Assembly (NCBI GenBank): GCA_028703305.1
Contig: JAQVNC010000001.1
Coordinates: forward strand, 120,791 to 163,831
Source: Patescibacteria group bacterium
GTDB taxonomy: Bacteria > Patescibacteriota > Patescibacteriia > Patescibacteriales > GWC2-42-12
Reading direction: 5' to 3'
Length of the DNA: 43,041 bases
The notes beneath the pieces are model-generated. The model ran no database searches, was not told where the DNA came from, and saw only the letters and a program-made list of their open reading frames with translations. Of the stretch, positions 1 to 6,499 are shown in pieces. Positions within the stretch are counted from its first letter, which is position 1. Every line of letters begins with the position of its first letter. The translations under genes and the position numbers were made by a program.

Positions 1-359
1 ACTTGGCCGATTAAGCTGATCAAAAGTATTTTATGGCCGTTTGTTTCCAGAACTATGAAGCCTTTGCCCGGCGCTTTTTCAGAATAGTTAGCCGGGCGCA
101 AGAGCGGCAAATCATTATCATAAACATTAAGCGAACCGATGTTGCCAAAGCAATGGTCGCCGCCGGTAAAAGCGTCAACTCCGGCCGTGATCATTTCTTT
201 AATGGTTGCCTCTGATACGCCGTTGCCATGGGCTAAATTATCAGCGTTAAGAATAACCAAATCAGGCTTAAGCTCTTTTTTTAAGCCGGGCAATAATTCT
301 TGAATGGCTCGCCGCCCGATTTTACCGTTGGCTTCGCCGATGAATAAGATGTTTAACAT
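1..359 (-). CDS. ymdB: YmdB-family metallophosphoesterase, N-terminal part (runs off window)
   Basis: The first 119 residues can be read on the minus strand from an ATG at 359; the rest lies beyond base 1. YmdB enzymes hydrolyse 2',3'-cyclic nucleotides in a binuclear metal centre. The opening MLNILFIGEANGKIGRR, NADNLAHG, the GGDHCFG segment and RPANYSEKAPGKGF follow the family layout (FIGDVVG, NGENAAHG, GNHTWD, RPANFP..TPGKG). Three expected metal ligands appear conservatively changed (Asp to Glu in GEANG, Glu to Asp in NADN, Asn to Asp in GGDH) while the His is kept. It lies just downstream of rny on the same strand, the same rny-ymdB pairing known from Bacillus. Family assignment is firm from the motifs; activity is not certain because of the ligand changes. 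Confidence 0.85.
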   Translation of the reverse strand, partial: MLNILFIGEANGKIGRRAIQELLPGLKKELKPDLVILNADNLAHGNGVSEATIKEMITAGVDAFTGGDHCFGNIGSLNVYDNDLPLLRPANYSEKAPGKGFIVLETNGHKILLISLIGQ

Positions 360-369
360 AAATAAGATT

Positions 370-468
370 GTCATTGCGAGGAGCCACGTACTCGTGGCGA
401 CGCGGCAATGTCTGGTTAATTTCCGAGTACGTGAGATTGCTTCGCTCCTTTTAGTCGCTCGCAATGAC
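370..468. repeat. Dispersed palindromic repeat, family A (GTCATTGCGAG type)
   Basis: Begins GTCATTGCGAG and ends GCAATGAC, with inner GAGATTGCTTCG. It fills the rny-ymdB gap. Family A copies or half copies also occur at 6460-6497, 7463-7575, 7931-8021, 17598-17636, 23468-23564, 34861-34903 and 37771-37895. The two ends are inverted relative to each other, so a transcript can fold into a long hairpin. Confidence 0.85.
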
Positions 469-476
469 AAATAAAT

Positions 477-1991
477 TTATCTGGCGTATTCAGTTACCCG
501 CATTTCCCTAATGACATTAACTTTGATTTCGCCCGGATATTTTAATTCTTGTTCAATTTTTTGGGCGATTTCTTTGGCTAAATTTATGGCCGCCAGATCG
601 TCAATTTTTTCCGGGGTGACAAAAATTCTGACTTCACGTCCGGCTTGGATGGCGTAAGCTTTTTCAATGCCTTCAAACGAAGTGGCGATTTTTTCCAGCT
701 CTTCCAAGCGCTGGATGTATTGGTCAAAAGTATCGCGTCGCGCTCCGGGGCGAGCCGCGGAAATGGCGTCGGCCACTTTAACGATGACGGAAATTAAACC
801 GTCTGGCCGGTCTTCGTGGTGGGTTAAAATTGGGGCGATAACTTCAGCGGACAAGCCGAATTTTTTGCCGATATTGGCGCCGATTTCCGGATGCGTGCCC
901 TGGACTTCATGGTCAACCGCCTTGCCGATATCATGCAAGAGCCCGCTTTTTTTAGCCAGGGTAACGTCCACGCCCATTTCTTCGGCGATTAAAGCGGATA
1001 AATGCGCGACTTCCACCGAGTGCTTTAGGGCGTTCTGCCCATAGCTGGAGCGGTATTTAAGCCGGCCGATAATATTCACTAATTTTGGATCAAAGCCGGC
1101 CACGCCGACTTCATACATGGCTTCTTCGCCGGCTTTTTTAATGTCTAAGGCCAGCTCTTCTTTAGCCTGCTTAATGGCGTCTTCAATTTTAGTCGGGTGA
1201 ATGCGGCCGTCTTTAATTAAATGGTCTAAAGTCCTTTTGGCAATATGGCGCCTGATTGGTGAAAAGCCGGAAATGGTGATGGCGTTAGGCGTGTCATCAA
1301 CGATAATTTCCACGCCGGTTAACTGCTCAATAACTTTAATGTTCCGGCCTTCGCGGCCGATAATGCGGCCTTTCATTTCATCGTTAGGCAGGTCAACGGT
1401 CGTAGTGGTGATTTCCGTGGCGTAAGTTGAAGCCAGCCTCTGAATCGCCCCGGCCATTAAGTCGCGCGCCTTATCATCTAAAGCGTCTGAAGATTCTTTT
1501 TCCAATTTGTTGATTCTAATAACCAAGTCGTTTTTAATGTCGCTTTCAACGTTTTTAAATAAAACTTGCTTGGCTTCTTCTTTTGATAGGCCGGCGATTT
1601 TTTCCAGTTTAGCCAGCTGTTCTTCATGAATCTGCTTAATTTTTTCCTTAACTTCCTCAACTTTATTGACTTTGTCATAAAGCTGCTGCTGCTTGTCCTG
1701 CAGTTCCAATAATTTTTGGGAAAAGACGGTTTCCCGTTTTTCCAGCCTGGATTGCAAGCCGTTGATTTCCCGGCGCCTTAGCTCGTCTTCTTTTTTAGCT
1801 TCTTCAATAATTTTTAGGGCTTTTTCCTGGGCTTCTAAAAGCAGTTCTTTTTGCTTGCCTTTAGTATCGGTTAGGATTTTTTCCGCGTGAACCTCGGCGC
1901 TGGTAACTTGGCCTAAAGCCCGTTTTTTTCTGGTCCAATAGCCAACAAAAAAACCGCCGGCTAAAGCCAAAATTGCATAAACATACATCAT
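477..1991 (-). CDS. rny: Ribonuclease Y
   Basis: Membrane-anchored endoribonuclease that starts mRNA decay. The 504 residues are close to the family norm. Order: N-terminal membrane segment (about residues 3-19), long charged coiled coil (about 30-170), KH domain with the GREG loop at 212-215, then an HD domain with H324, the HD pair at 353-354 (LLHDIGK), HHEDRP at 391-396 and D408 (KVADAISAARPGARR), and the conserved C-terminal EIKVNVIREMR. The start is the first of two adjacent ATGs; no clear Shine-Dalgarno precedes it. The downstream neighbour is ymdB, separated only by a family A repeat, so co-transcription is likely. No oddity beyond the spacer repeat. Confidence 0.97.
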   Translation of the reverse strand: MMYVYAILALAGGFFVGYWTRKKRALGQVTSAEVHAEKILTDTKGKQKELLLEAQEKALKIIEEAKKEDELRRREINGLQSRLEKRETVFSQKLLELQDKQQQLYDKVNKVEEVKEKIKQIHEEQLAKLEKIAGLSKEEAKQVLFKNVESDIKNDLVIRINKLEKESSDALDDKARDLMAGAIQRLASTYATEITTTTVDLPNDEMKGRIIGREGRNIKVIEQLTGVEIIVDDTPNAITISGFSPIRRHIAKRTLDHLIKDGRIHPTKIEDAIKQAKEELALDIKKAGEEAMYEVGVAGFDPKLVNIIGRLKYRSSYGQNALKHSVEVAHLSALIAEEMGVDVTLAKKSGLLHDIGKAVDHEVQGTHPEIGANIGKKFGLSAEVIAPILTHHEDRPDGLISVIVKVADAISAARPGARRDTFDQYIQRLEELEKIATSFEGIEKAYAIQAGREVRIFVTPEKIDDLAAINLAKEIAQKIEQELKYPGEIKVNVIREMRVTEYAR

Positions 1992-2317
1992 AGATTTATC
2001 AATTTTGTTGCCAGAGGTTATCGGGAAATTATAAACAGCCGTTTTAGTCGCCTAAAACAGTTGTTTTTCTCACAATAAATTTTAGTAAAGAAGATTTGAT
2101 TATTAGATTCACAAAATTTACTTCAATTTTAGGGAAAATATCTTCAAAATTTACTGTTTGCCTGACAACAAAATACTTAATTTAAGTTATAAAAATATCC
2201 TAACATAATGCGAGTTGCTTGGCAAGGGGCAAGAGAATAGAATATAAAATGGTAAAAATCTTATTAATTTATTTTGTTTAATATTAGCATAAAATAGTAA
2301 AAAAATAATTATTACTA
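1992..2317. other. AT-rich intergenic region between divergent rny and the 2318 promoter
   Basis: No gene is supported here. It must contain the rny promoter on the minus strand, but I could not pick a convincing pair of boxes. A short hairpin, GTTTTAG/CTAAAAC with a 4-base loop at 2041-2058, is followed by TTGTTTTTCT on the plus strand and might act as a weak terminator. Confidence 0.5.
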
Positions 2318-2346
2318 TTGACAAAATTTAAAATGTATGTTATATT
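2318..2346 (+). promoter_or_regulatory. Strong sigma-70-type promoter with extended -10
   Basis: TTGACA at 2318-2323, a 17-base spacer, and TATATT at 2341-2346 preceded by TG-T (extended -10). Transcription would start near 2353 and give a roughly 320-base leader before the first gene at 2674. It is the only strong promoter seen for the three-gene island. Confidence 0.8.
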
Positions 2347-2404
2347 GAAACATTAAATAAATGAGCCTTTAAAATTTAAAAAATAGTGGAAGGAGAGAGC
2401 CATT

Positions 2405-2478
2405 ATGTGTGAATAAATAAAGCGATAATTATTATGGCATTTCCTTTCGGGAAATTCTTTGATAGTTGTCGCTTTTTT
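2405..2478 (+). terminator. Leader terminator preceded by a three-codon ORF
   Basis: A 13-bp stem (2420-2432 with 2462-2474, including G-U pairs) is followed by TTTTTT at 2473-2478; an inner ATTTCC/GGAAAT hairpin sits in the loop. Just upstream, AAGGAGAG at 2390-2397 is correctly spaced before ATG TGT GAA TAA (2405-2416), which ends 3 bases before the stem. The arrangement suggests attenuation of the downstream genes; that is inference. More hairpins follow (GGAGGATA/TATCCTCC near 2501-2519, ATTCCC/GGGGAAT near 2619-2639). Confidence 0.6.
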
Positions 2479-2673
2479 GTTGGACACGAGAATAATGTGG
2501 AGGATAGAGGTTATCCTCCTTATGGAATTAGGCACTTAATTATTTAATCGGCCTTTAAATTTCATAATCGTCCCCCGCATTATCCTCGTGTTTATTTGAG
2601 GAATGATCTTTAGAAAAAATTCCCACTCGCTAGGGGAAATAAAAATACAGTGAGGAAAAAAGAAGGAGGAGAG

Positions 2674-3006
2674 ATGAAGATTTTTTCGAGAATAAAAGGT
2701 TATTTAAAGAGGTTGTTTGTAGAGGTTCCTTCTGTGGGGATAGCATACCCCATGAAGGAGAATATAGTTGCTTCGGCAGAGCTTTTGGCTGCCGAAATTG
2801 AAAAGGGAGGATTTTATGAGCGTTGTGAGGCGGTCATGAGAGCTCCGGAAATTTACGACGCAGCGTCCCTGCGTCGTAAAACGATTCGGATCGCCGAAGA
2901 GGCGAGCCGGATTATCAAAGAAAGGAGCGGCGAAGAATACGTCGTCTCTTTTGAGGGCGGAGAGTTAGGTGGGAACATCATGCTGATGTTTTCTGTAAAG
3001 AAATAA
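2674..3006 (+). CDS. Hypothetical 110-residue protein
   Basis: I do not recognise the family. The start chosen is ATG 2674 because AAGGAGG lies a few bases upstream; a GTG at 2650 would add eight residues (MRKKEGGE) made from the ribosome-binding site itself and is unlikely. The protein opens MKIFSRIKGYLKRLFVEVPSVG and is otherwise mixed alpha/beta (ELLAAEIEKGGFYERCEAVM, KTIRIAEEASRIIKERSGEEY, VVSFEGGELGGNIMLMFSVKK), with no membrane segment. The coding sequence contains a 9-bp perfect inverted repeat (ACGACGCAG/CTGCGTCGT, about 2858-2880). It is the first gene of the island transcribed from 2318 and is followed by the first 170-base structured element. Strong Shine-Dalgarno use differs from most of the window. 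Confidence 0.7.
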   Translation: MKIFSRIKGYLKRLFVEVPSVGIAYPMKENIVASAELLAAEIEKGGFYERCEAVMRAPEIYDAASLRRKTIRIAEEASRIIKERSGEEYVVSFEGGELGGNIMLMFSVKK

Positions 3007-3077
3007 ACCCCGCTGGGCATATTATCTTCGAGTGTAGTATGCCGACCCCTGATTAGAAGGGAACAAAGCTCGAACTG

Positions 3078-3247
3078 CAATTATACCTTTTAATTTTCCG
3101 GGGAGCATGCTCGCAATTTAAGCATAGCTCCCCATCCATTCTAAAATCATAAAGCAATTTGTGGTTTTAGAAAGGGAGACAATCCCGAGTTCTTTTAAAA
3201 AATTTAGAGGTTTGCGAACCTGAAACCCGCTCGGGCACCATCCCGTT
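3078..3247 (+). ncRNA. Structured intercistronic element, copy 1
   Basis: This 170-base stretch is repeated at 4338-4507 with 4 differences, all in the first 45 bases. Visible hairpins: GGGGAGC-ATGCT with AGCAT-A-GCTCCCC (3100-3133), CTAAAATCA with TGGTTTTAG (3141-3170), and CCCGAG with CTCGGG (3184-3235) enclosing AGGTT-TGCG-AACCT (3208-3221). It lies about 50 bases before the Shine-Dalgarno of the DHH-like gene. It could be a cis-regulatory RNA, an RNA-processing site or a mobile repeat. I recognise no known riboswitch class. No function is claimed. Confidence 0.6.
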
Positions 3248-3299
3248 CAATTGGTAATTAAAACCGCCCCGAAAAAATTGTGGGCAAAAGGAGAAAAAG

Positions 3300-4331
3300 A
3301 TGGAACAGAATGAATGGGAAGTAGGGATAAAGAGTTTGTTTAACAAATTAACCGGTCAAGCGGATGTCAGTTGGGAATTTTTGAAAAGTGCCCACCCGCA
3401 GGATTTTTGCAGTTGGTGGGACTGTCTAGAATTTCTGGTAAGGGCGAAGGATCGTCGGGAAGTCCGGATTGGCCCGAAGGTTGACCTTGATACCGTCGGC
3501 ACGGCATTTTTGCTCGGGATCAACAGGGCAGATAAGGTGATCGTTCTACGTAATGGCCAGGCTTCCGAAGCTGAATTGTCCGATCCCGGTATTACTTGCA
3601 TCGAGGTCGGCGGCTCTGGTCGCACGACCGAAAATAACTGGGATCATCATGATCCCGATGGGCCGAAAGAGTCAGCTACCAAACAAGGGGCTAATGAAGC
3701 GGTAAAATTTCTTACCACTCACCAGCAAGAGTCGGTAGCAAAATTAAAGCTGGTCGATTATATTGAGACTCTTGATGTCCTCGGCCCCCAAGCCCTACCC
3801 GAATACGGACAGGTCGAGTTTCCGACTTTTTCGGATATTTTTGCGGGCATGTGTCTGATCACCCGCGACCCGGTAGAGCAGTTCCAAAAAGGCGTAGAGA
3901 TAATCAGCCAGATAGTCATGGGAAATTATCAAAGTTTTTTTGGAACTATCCGAGGGTTTGAAAAATATTCCGATGCAAAAGCCAAAAACAACCGGCAAAT
4001 TGCCGAGGCGGTTCAGTTGGCCAAGTGGTCAACCACAAAGGCTGGGCGGAAGCTCGGCTATCTGGAAACCGATTTCTTCGGGACCCCGGGTGCGCTTTAT
4101 GGTAAGGGCGCGGAAATCGTGGTGGCGTTCGCGCCGCGGTTCGGCAACCCGCCGGTTCCAAAGTTCACTATCGGTGGCAACGGCATCCGGGTAGATGCGG
4201 CGCTTGCGTCGTTGAATGCCTTGGAGCCAGGCTGGGGTGGACCGCCCACCGGTACGATCATCGGTTCGCCGCGTGAGGGCTCCAAGCTCTCGCTAGAGCA
4301 GGTGGTCAGTGTCGTTAAGGAAGTCCTTTAG
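3300..4331 (+). CDS. DHH-family phosphoesterase-like protein
   Basis: Likely a metal-dependent phosphoesterase of the DHH superfamily (exonucleases, nano-RNases, pyrophosphatases); the substrate cannot be told. Motifs in order: PKVDLDTVGTAFLLG (residues 60-73, the D-x-D motif I), a possible motif II near GITCIEVGGSG, NNWDHHDPDG with DHH at 115-117, DYIETLD near 153-159, and a C-terminal Gly-rich segment PGWGGPPTGTIIGSPREGSK where DHHA1 domains bind substrate. At 343 residues it is a usual length. ATG 3300 is preceded by AGGAGA. Codon use is clearly more GC-rich than in neighbouring genes, suggesting transfer. It is bracketed by the two copies of the 170-base element. Confidence is moderate: the spacing fits DHH, but the overall sequence is diverged from RecJ or NrnA. 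Confidence 0.65.
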   Translation: MEQNEWEVGIKSLFNKLTGQADVSWEFLKSAHPQDFCSWWDCLEFLVRAKDRREVRIGPKVDLDTVGTAFLLGINRADKVIVLRNGQASEAELSDPGITCIEVGGSGRTTENNWDHHDPDGPKESATKQGANEAVKFLTTHQQESVAKLKLVDYIETLDVLGPQALPEYGQVEFPTFSDIFAGMCLITRDPVEQFQKGVEIISQIVMGNYQSFFGTIRGFEKYSDAKAKNNRQIAEAVQLAKWSTTKAGRKLGYLETDFFGTPGALYGKGAEIVVAFAPRFGNPPVPKFTIGGNGIRVDAALASLNALEPGWGGPPTGTIIGSPREGSKLSLEQVVSVVKEVL

Positions 4332-4337
4332 GATTTC

Positions 4338-4507
4338 CAATTGTACCTTTTAACTTTTCGGGGAGCATGCTTGCAATTTAAGCATAGCTCCCCATCCATT
4401 CTAAAATCATAAAGCAATTTGTGGTTTTAGAAAGGGAGACAATCCCGAGTTCTTTTAAAAAATTTAGAGGTTTGCGAACCTGAAACCCGCTCGGGCACCA
4501 TCCCGTT
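4338..4507 (+). ncRNA. Structured intercistronic element, copy 2
   Basis: Second copy of the 170-base element, starting 7 bases after the stop of the DHH-like gene. The last 125 bases are identical to copy 1 and all three hairpins are kept. It precedes the small membrane-protein gene by about 50 bases, the same placement as copy 1. Confidence 0.6.
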
Positions 4508-4560
4508 ATAATTGATTGACCTGCAGGCGGTCTATTAGAACGTCGGGGTTAGGAGAAAAA

Positions 4561-4848
4561 ATGGACCAATTATTGTTGATATACTTTGTCACATTGGCCT
4601 TAGGGTTAGCGAGGGTTATGTATTATGCTATTAGGAAAAAGACTTCCAAATGGCACAAGAACATAATCAACGGACACGAGGCAGGTTGTTCCTGTTATAA
4701 TTGCGTGTTTGATTACATACTCAATCACGTTACCTGCACCTTAATTTTTTGGCCAATATATCTTTCTGCGTTTATAGTAAATAGTTTTATAAACGCGAAT
4801 GGTACCAAGGCAATAAGGGGTATCTCAATGAGAAAGGAGAATGGATAA
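4561..4848 (+). CDS. Small membrane protein with a CSCYNC motif
   Basis: A 95-residue protein of unknown family. ATG 4561 is chosen because TTAGGAGAA precedes it; the 15 upstream codons in frame overlap the leader and look non-coding. Two hydrophobic segments are visible (LLLIYFVTLALGLARVMYYAI near the N-terminus; HVTCTLIFWPIYLSAFIVNSF near the C-terminus), separated by a hydrophilic loop with HEAGCSCYNCVF, a possible metal-binding or redox Cys cluster. It is the last gene of the island; the next strong terminator is at 5131-5162. The function is not inferable. Confidence 0.65.
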   Translation: MDQLLLIYFVTLALGLARVMYYAIRKKTSKWHKNIINGHEAGCSCYNCVFDYILNHVTCTLIFWPIYLSAFIVNSFINANGTKAIRGISMRKENG

Positions 4849-4910
4849 TGATTTAGCCCCTTCCTGGAGTGGTGACGACAAAACTAAAATGTTTTTCACC
4901 GCTCTCTTCC

Positions 4911-4998
4911 CAAAACCATAATTTAGATCCTGAATCAAGCTCAGGATGACAATATAATTGTGGTTTCAGAAAGGGAAAAGAGAAATCCCCCTAACCCC
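4911..4998 (+). repeat. Possible degenerate third copy of the 170-base element, interrupted by a family B repeat
   Basis: AATTGTGGTTTCAGAAAGGG and following AATCCC resemble the second hairpin and linker of the 170-base element. The 5' strand of that hairpin seems to be interrupted by GATCCTGAATCAAGCTCAGG (from 4926), a family B repeat. The match is short, so this is tentative. Confidence 0.35.
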
Positions 4999-5034
4999 TT
5001 TATTAAAGGGGGCAGAAATAAAATTATCGTCAGC

Positions 5035-5116
5035 AGTCTGTAGGGCGAGAGGAGCAGATGGCCTTTAAATCTCTCTCCTCAATTCAATCTGCTCTTTATT
5101 AAACGTTCTACAGACT
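5035..5116 (+). other. Long imperfect hairpin after the island genes
   Basis: AGTCTGTAG at 5035-5043 pairs with CTACAGACT at 5108-5116. Inside, GAGCAGAT can pair with ATCTGCTC, or GAGAGGAG with CTCCTCTC-like bases, giving two alternative folds. It sits just before the terminator at 5131. No known RNA family is recognised. Confidence 0.4.
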
Positions 5117-5130
5117 TTTGGCGGTAAAAT

Positions 5131-5162
5131 AAAAACACGCCCCCATATGGGGCGTGTTTTTT
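5131..5162. terminator. Bidirectional intrinsic terminator
   Basis: AAAAACACGCCCC-ATAT-GGGGCGTGTTTTTT: a perfect stem with T-runs on both strands. It closes the plus-strand island and the minus-strand hicBA pair. Confidence 0.9.
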
Positions 5163-5171
5163 AAGTGAAAA

Positions 5172-5387
5172 TTATACTATAAATTTTTCCTTCGGTATTT
5201 TCGACTGTTTAATTATCGCCAGTAATGTGCCAATAAATATCGGTCGATTTTTTCCATGCAAGGGAACGGCGACCATGATATTAGTTTTTTGATGAGTAAA
5301 AATTTAATGGCTACCTTTCTGGCGCGACAATCTAAAACCGTTAGCCAATAAAACTGTAATCAATTTTTTAGCAGTTATTGGCCGCAT
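5172..5387 (-). pseudogene. hicA: HicA-type toxin with an in-frame nonsense codon
   Basis: HicA toxins are small mRNA interferases with a double-stranded-RNA-binding fold and a catalytic His in GSH. The minus-strand frame from ATG 5387 reads MRPITAKKLITVLLANGF RLSRQKGSH, then TAA (5304-5306), then continues in the same frame IFTHQKTNIMVAVPLHG and GTLLAIIKQSKIPKEKFIV to TAA at 5172. All family landmarks are present (GF..RQ-GSH, VP-H-GK, GTL..I-KQ). One stop falls directly after the catalytic His, so only a 27-residue fragment would be made. It overlaps the hicB end by 20 bases. A sequencing error, genuine loss of toxin or readthrough are all possible; TAA excludes UGA recoding. Confidence 0.85.
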
Positions 5388-5652
5388 AAGTGATTTTTAT
5401 TTTAGACGGCAGGTTCACTCTGATGGCGTCAATAATCGGACGATCATAATAGGCGGGAATATTTTTCTTTTGGCTGGCTAATTCTTCGAGCCAAAGCTCT
5501 AAGACTTCACCGGCCTTATTTTTTGCTTCTTCAAAAGTCTTGCCGAAAGTAACACAGCCGGGAAAAGCGGGGAAAGAAACACTATAGCCGCCTTCATTGG
5601 CCGGCTCAAAAATAGCCGGATATTCTAAAATTTTATGTTGTGATTTATTCAT
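5368..5652 (-). CDS. hicB: HicB-family antitoxin
   Basis: A 94-residue protein with the HicB fold signature: FEPANEGGYSVSFPAFPGCVTFGKTFEEAKNKAGEVLELWLEE is the classic partly degraded RNase H-like antitoxin core (residues about 15-58). HicB proteins bind and neutralise HicA and often repress the operon; here there is no obvious DNA-binding tail after the core. The gene order hicB-hicA is seen in many hic loci, and the 20-base overlap with the toxin frame indicates coupled translation. Because the toxin frame is interrupted, this may be an orphaned antitoxin. ATG 5652 is followed by MNKSQHKILEYPAI. Confidence 0.9.
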   Translation of the reverse strand: MNKSQHKILEYPAIFEPANEGGYSVSFPAFPGCVTFGKTFEEAKNKAGEVLELWLEELASQKKNIPAYYDRPIIDAIRVNLPSKIKITYAANNC

Positions 5653-5720
5653 AGATTTAATTAATTTTCTATATTTTTACTATAACAAAAGAGTTTATGG
5701 CAGTCAAATTGAGATAAAAC

Positions 5721-5764
5721 AAAAACACGCTCCGATTCGCCAGTTGGCGGAGGAGCGTGTTTTT
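5721..5764. terminator. Bidirectional terminator between clpP and hicB
   Basis: AAAAACACGCTCC pairs with GGAGCGTGTTTTT around an inner CGCCAGTTGGCG hairpin; T-runs flank both sides. It lies downstream of clpP and upstream of hicB on the minus strand. Confidence 0.85.
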
Positions 5765-5776
5765 AATATAAGGAAA

Positions 5777-5804
5777 TGGATCCCGGCGCGGAGGCCGGGA
5801 TGAC
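5777..5804. repeat. Family B repeat fragment
   Basis: ATGGATCCCGGC-GCGGAG-GCCGGGATGAC is a half copy of the second dispersed family (ends GGAATGAC or GGGATGAC), seen also near 4926-4950, 10011-10097, 11431-11520, 13069-13095, 24380-24408 and 33028-33085. Confidence 0.6.
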
Positions 5805-5815
5805 AAAATAAAATA

Positions 5816-6394
5816 TTATTTTACAATCACTTTATCAACAATCCCGTACTTGACCGCTTCGTCCGCGCTCATAAAATGGTCGCGGTCAGTATCTTTTTCA
5901 ATCATGGAAATCGGCTGGCCCGTATGCTTAGCTAAAATTTTATTTAATTTTTCCCTGACTCTTAAAATATGTTCGGAATGGATTTTTATATCCGAGGCTT
6001 GGCCTTCAAACCCGCCCATGACCTGATGGATCAAAATTTCTGAATTAGGCAGGCTGAACCTTTTGCCTTTAGCGCCGGCGGCTAGTAAAACCGCGCCCAT
6101 GCTTGCGGCTAGCCCGACGCAAATGGTGGAGACGTCGGATTTAACATATTGCATGGTATCGTAAATCGCCATGCCGGCCGTAACCGAGCCGCCGGGCGTG
6201 TTGATGTAAAATTTTATATCTTTGCCTTTGCTCTCGGCGTCTAAAAATAGAAACTGGGCGATAATGATATTGGCCGTATGGTCGTTAATGGGTTCGCCTA
6301 AAAAAATGATGCGATCTTTTAAAAGGCGCGAATAAATATCGTAGGCGCGTTCAATCTGTCCGGATTTTTCAATGACTGTTGGGATTAAGCTCAT
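5816..6394 (-). CDS. clpP: ATP-dependent Clp protease proteolytic subunit
   Basis: Barrel-forming serine protease subunit that degrades proteins fed by Clp ATPases. The 192 residues match the usual length. The catalytic triad is visible: S98 in GLAASMGA, H123 in ILIHQVMGG and D172 in DRDHFMS. The N-terminal [31 protein letters not shown], the [15 protein letters not shown] segment and the SEILIHQ handle region are standard. No propeptide is evident. A family A half repeat lies upstream; nrnA-like, rbfA and infB follow in the upstream direction on the same strand. No Clp ATPase is nearby. Confidence 0.98.
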   Translation of the reverse strand: MSLIPTVIEKSGQIERAYDIYSRLLKDRIIFLGEPINDHTANIIIAQFLFLDAESKGKDIKFYINTPGGSVTAGMAIYDTMQYVKSDVSTICVGLAASMGAVLLAAGAKGKRFSLPNSEILIHQVMGGFEGQASDIKIHSEHILRVREKLNKILAKHTGQPISMIEKDTDRDHFMSADEAVKYGIVDKVIVK

Positions 6395-6459
6395 AAATTT
6401 AAAATTAGATTAATAATTATTAGTGAATTTTATGAAATTTAGGTTAAAGTGTCAATGTT

Positions 6460-6497
6460 CGTGAGATTGCTTCGTCGCTGGCGCTCCTCGCAATGAC
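6460..6497. repeat. Family A repeat, half copy
   Basis: GTGAGATTGCTTCGTCGC to CTCCTCGCAATGAC; the right half of family A only, ending just before the stop codon of the nrnA-like gene. Confidence 0.75.
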
Positions 6498-6499
6498 AG

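Noticed and set aside
33-215. Plus-strand open frame at the window start
   Set aside because: It is antisense to the clear YmdB-like coding sequence.
2650-2673. GTG start for the first island gene
   Set aside because: It would place the ribosome-binding site AAGGAGG inside the coding sequence, and ATG 2674 is properly spaced from it.
3078-4507. Direct repeats around the DHH-like gene as an insertion sequence or composite transposon
   Set aside because: No transposase or integrase frame lies between or beside the copies, and the repeats themselves are structured and placed before genes.
5172-5387. Alternative genetic code (UGA as glycine) explaining the hicA stop
   Set aside because: The internal stop is TAA, and several intact genes end in TGA.
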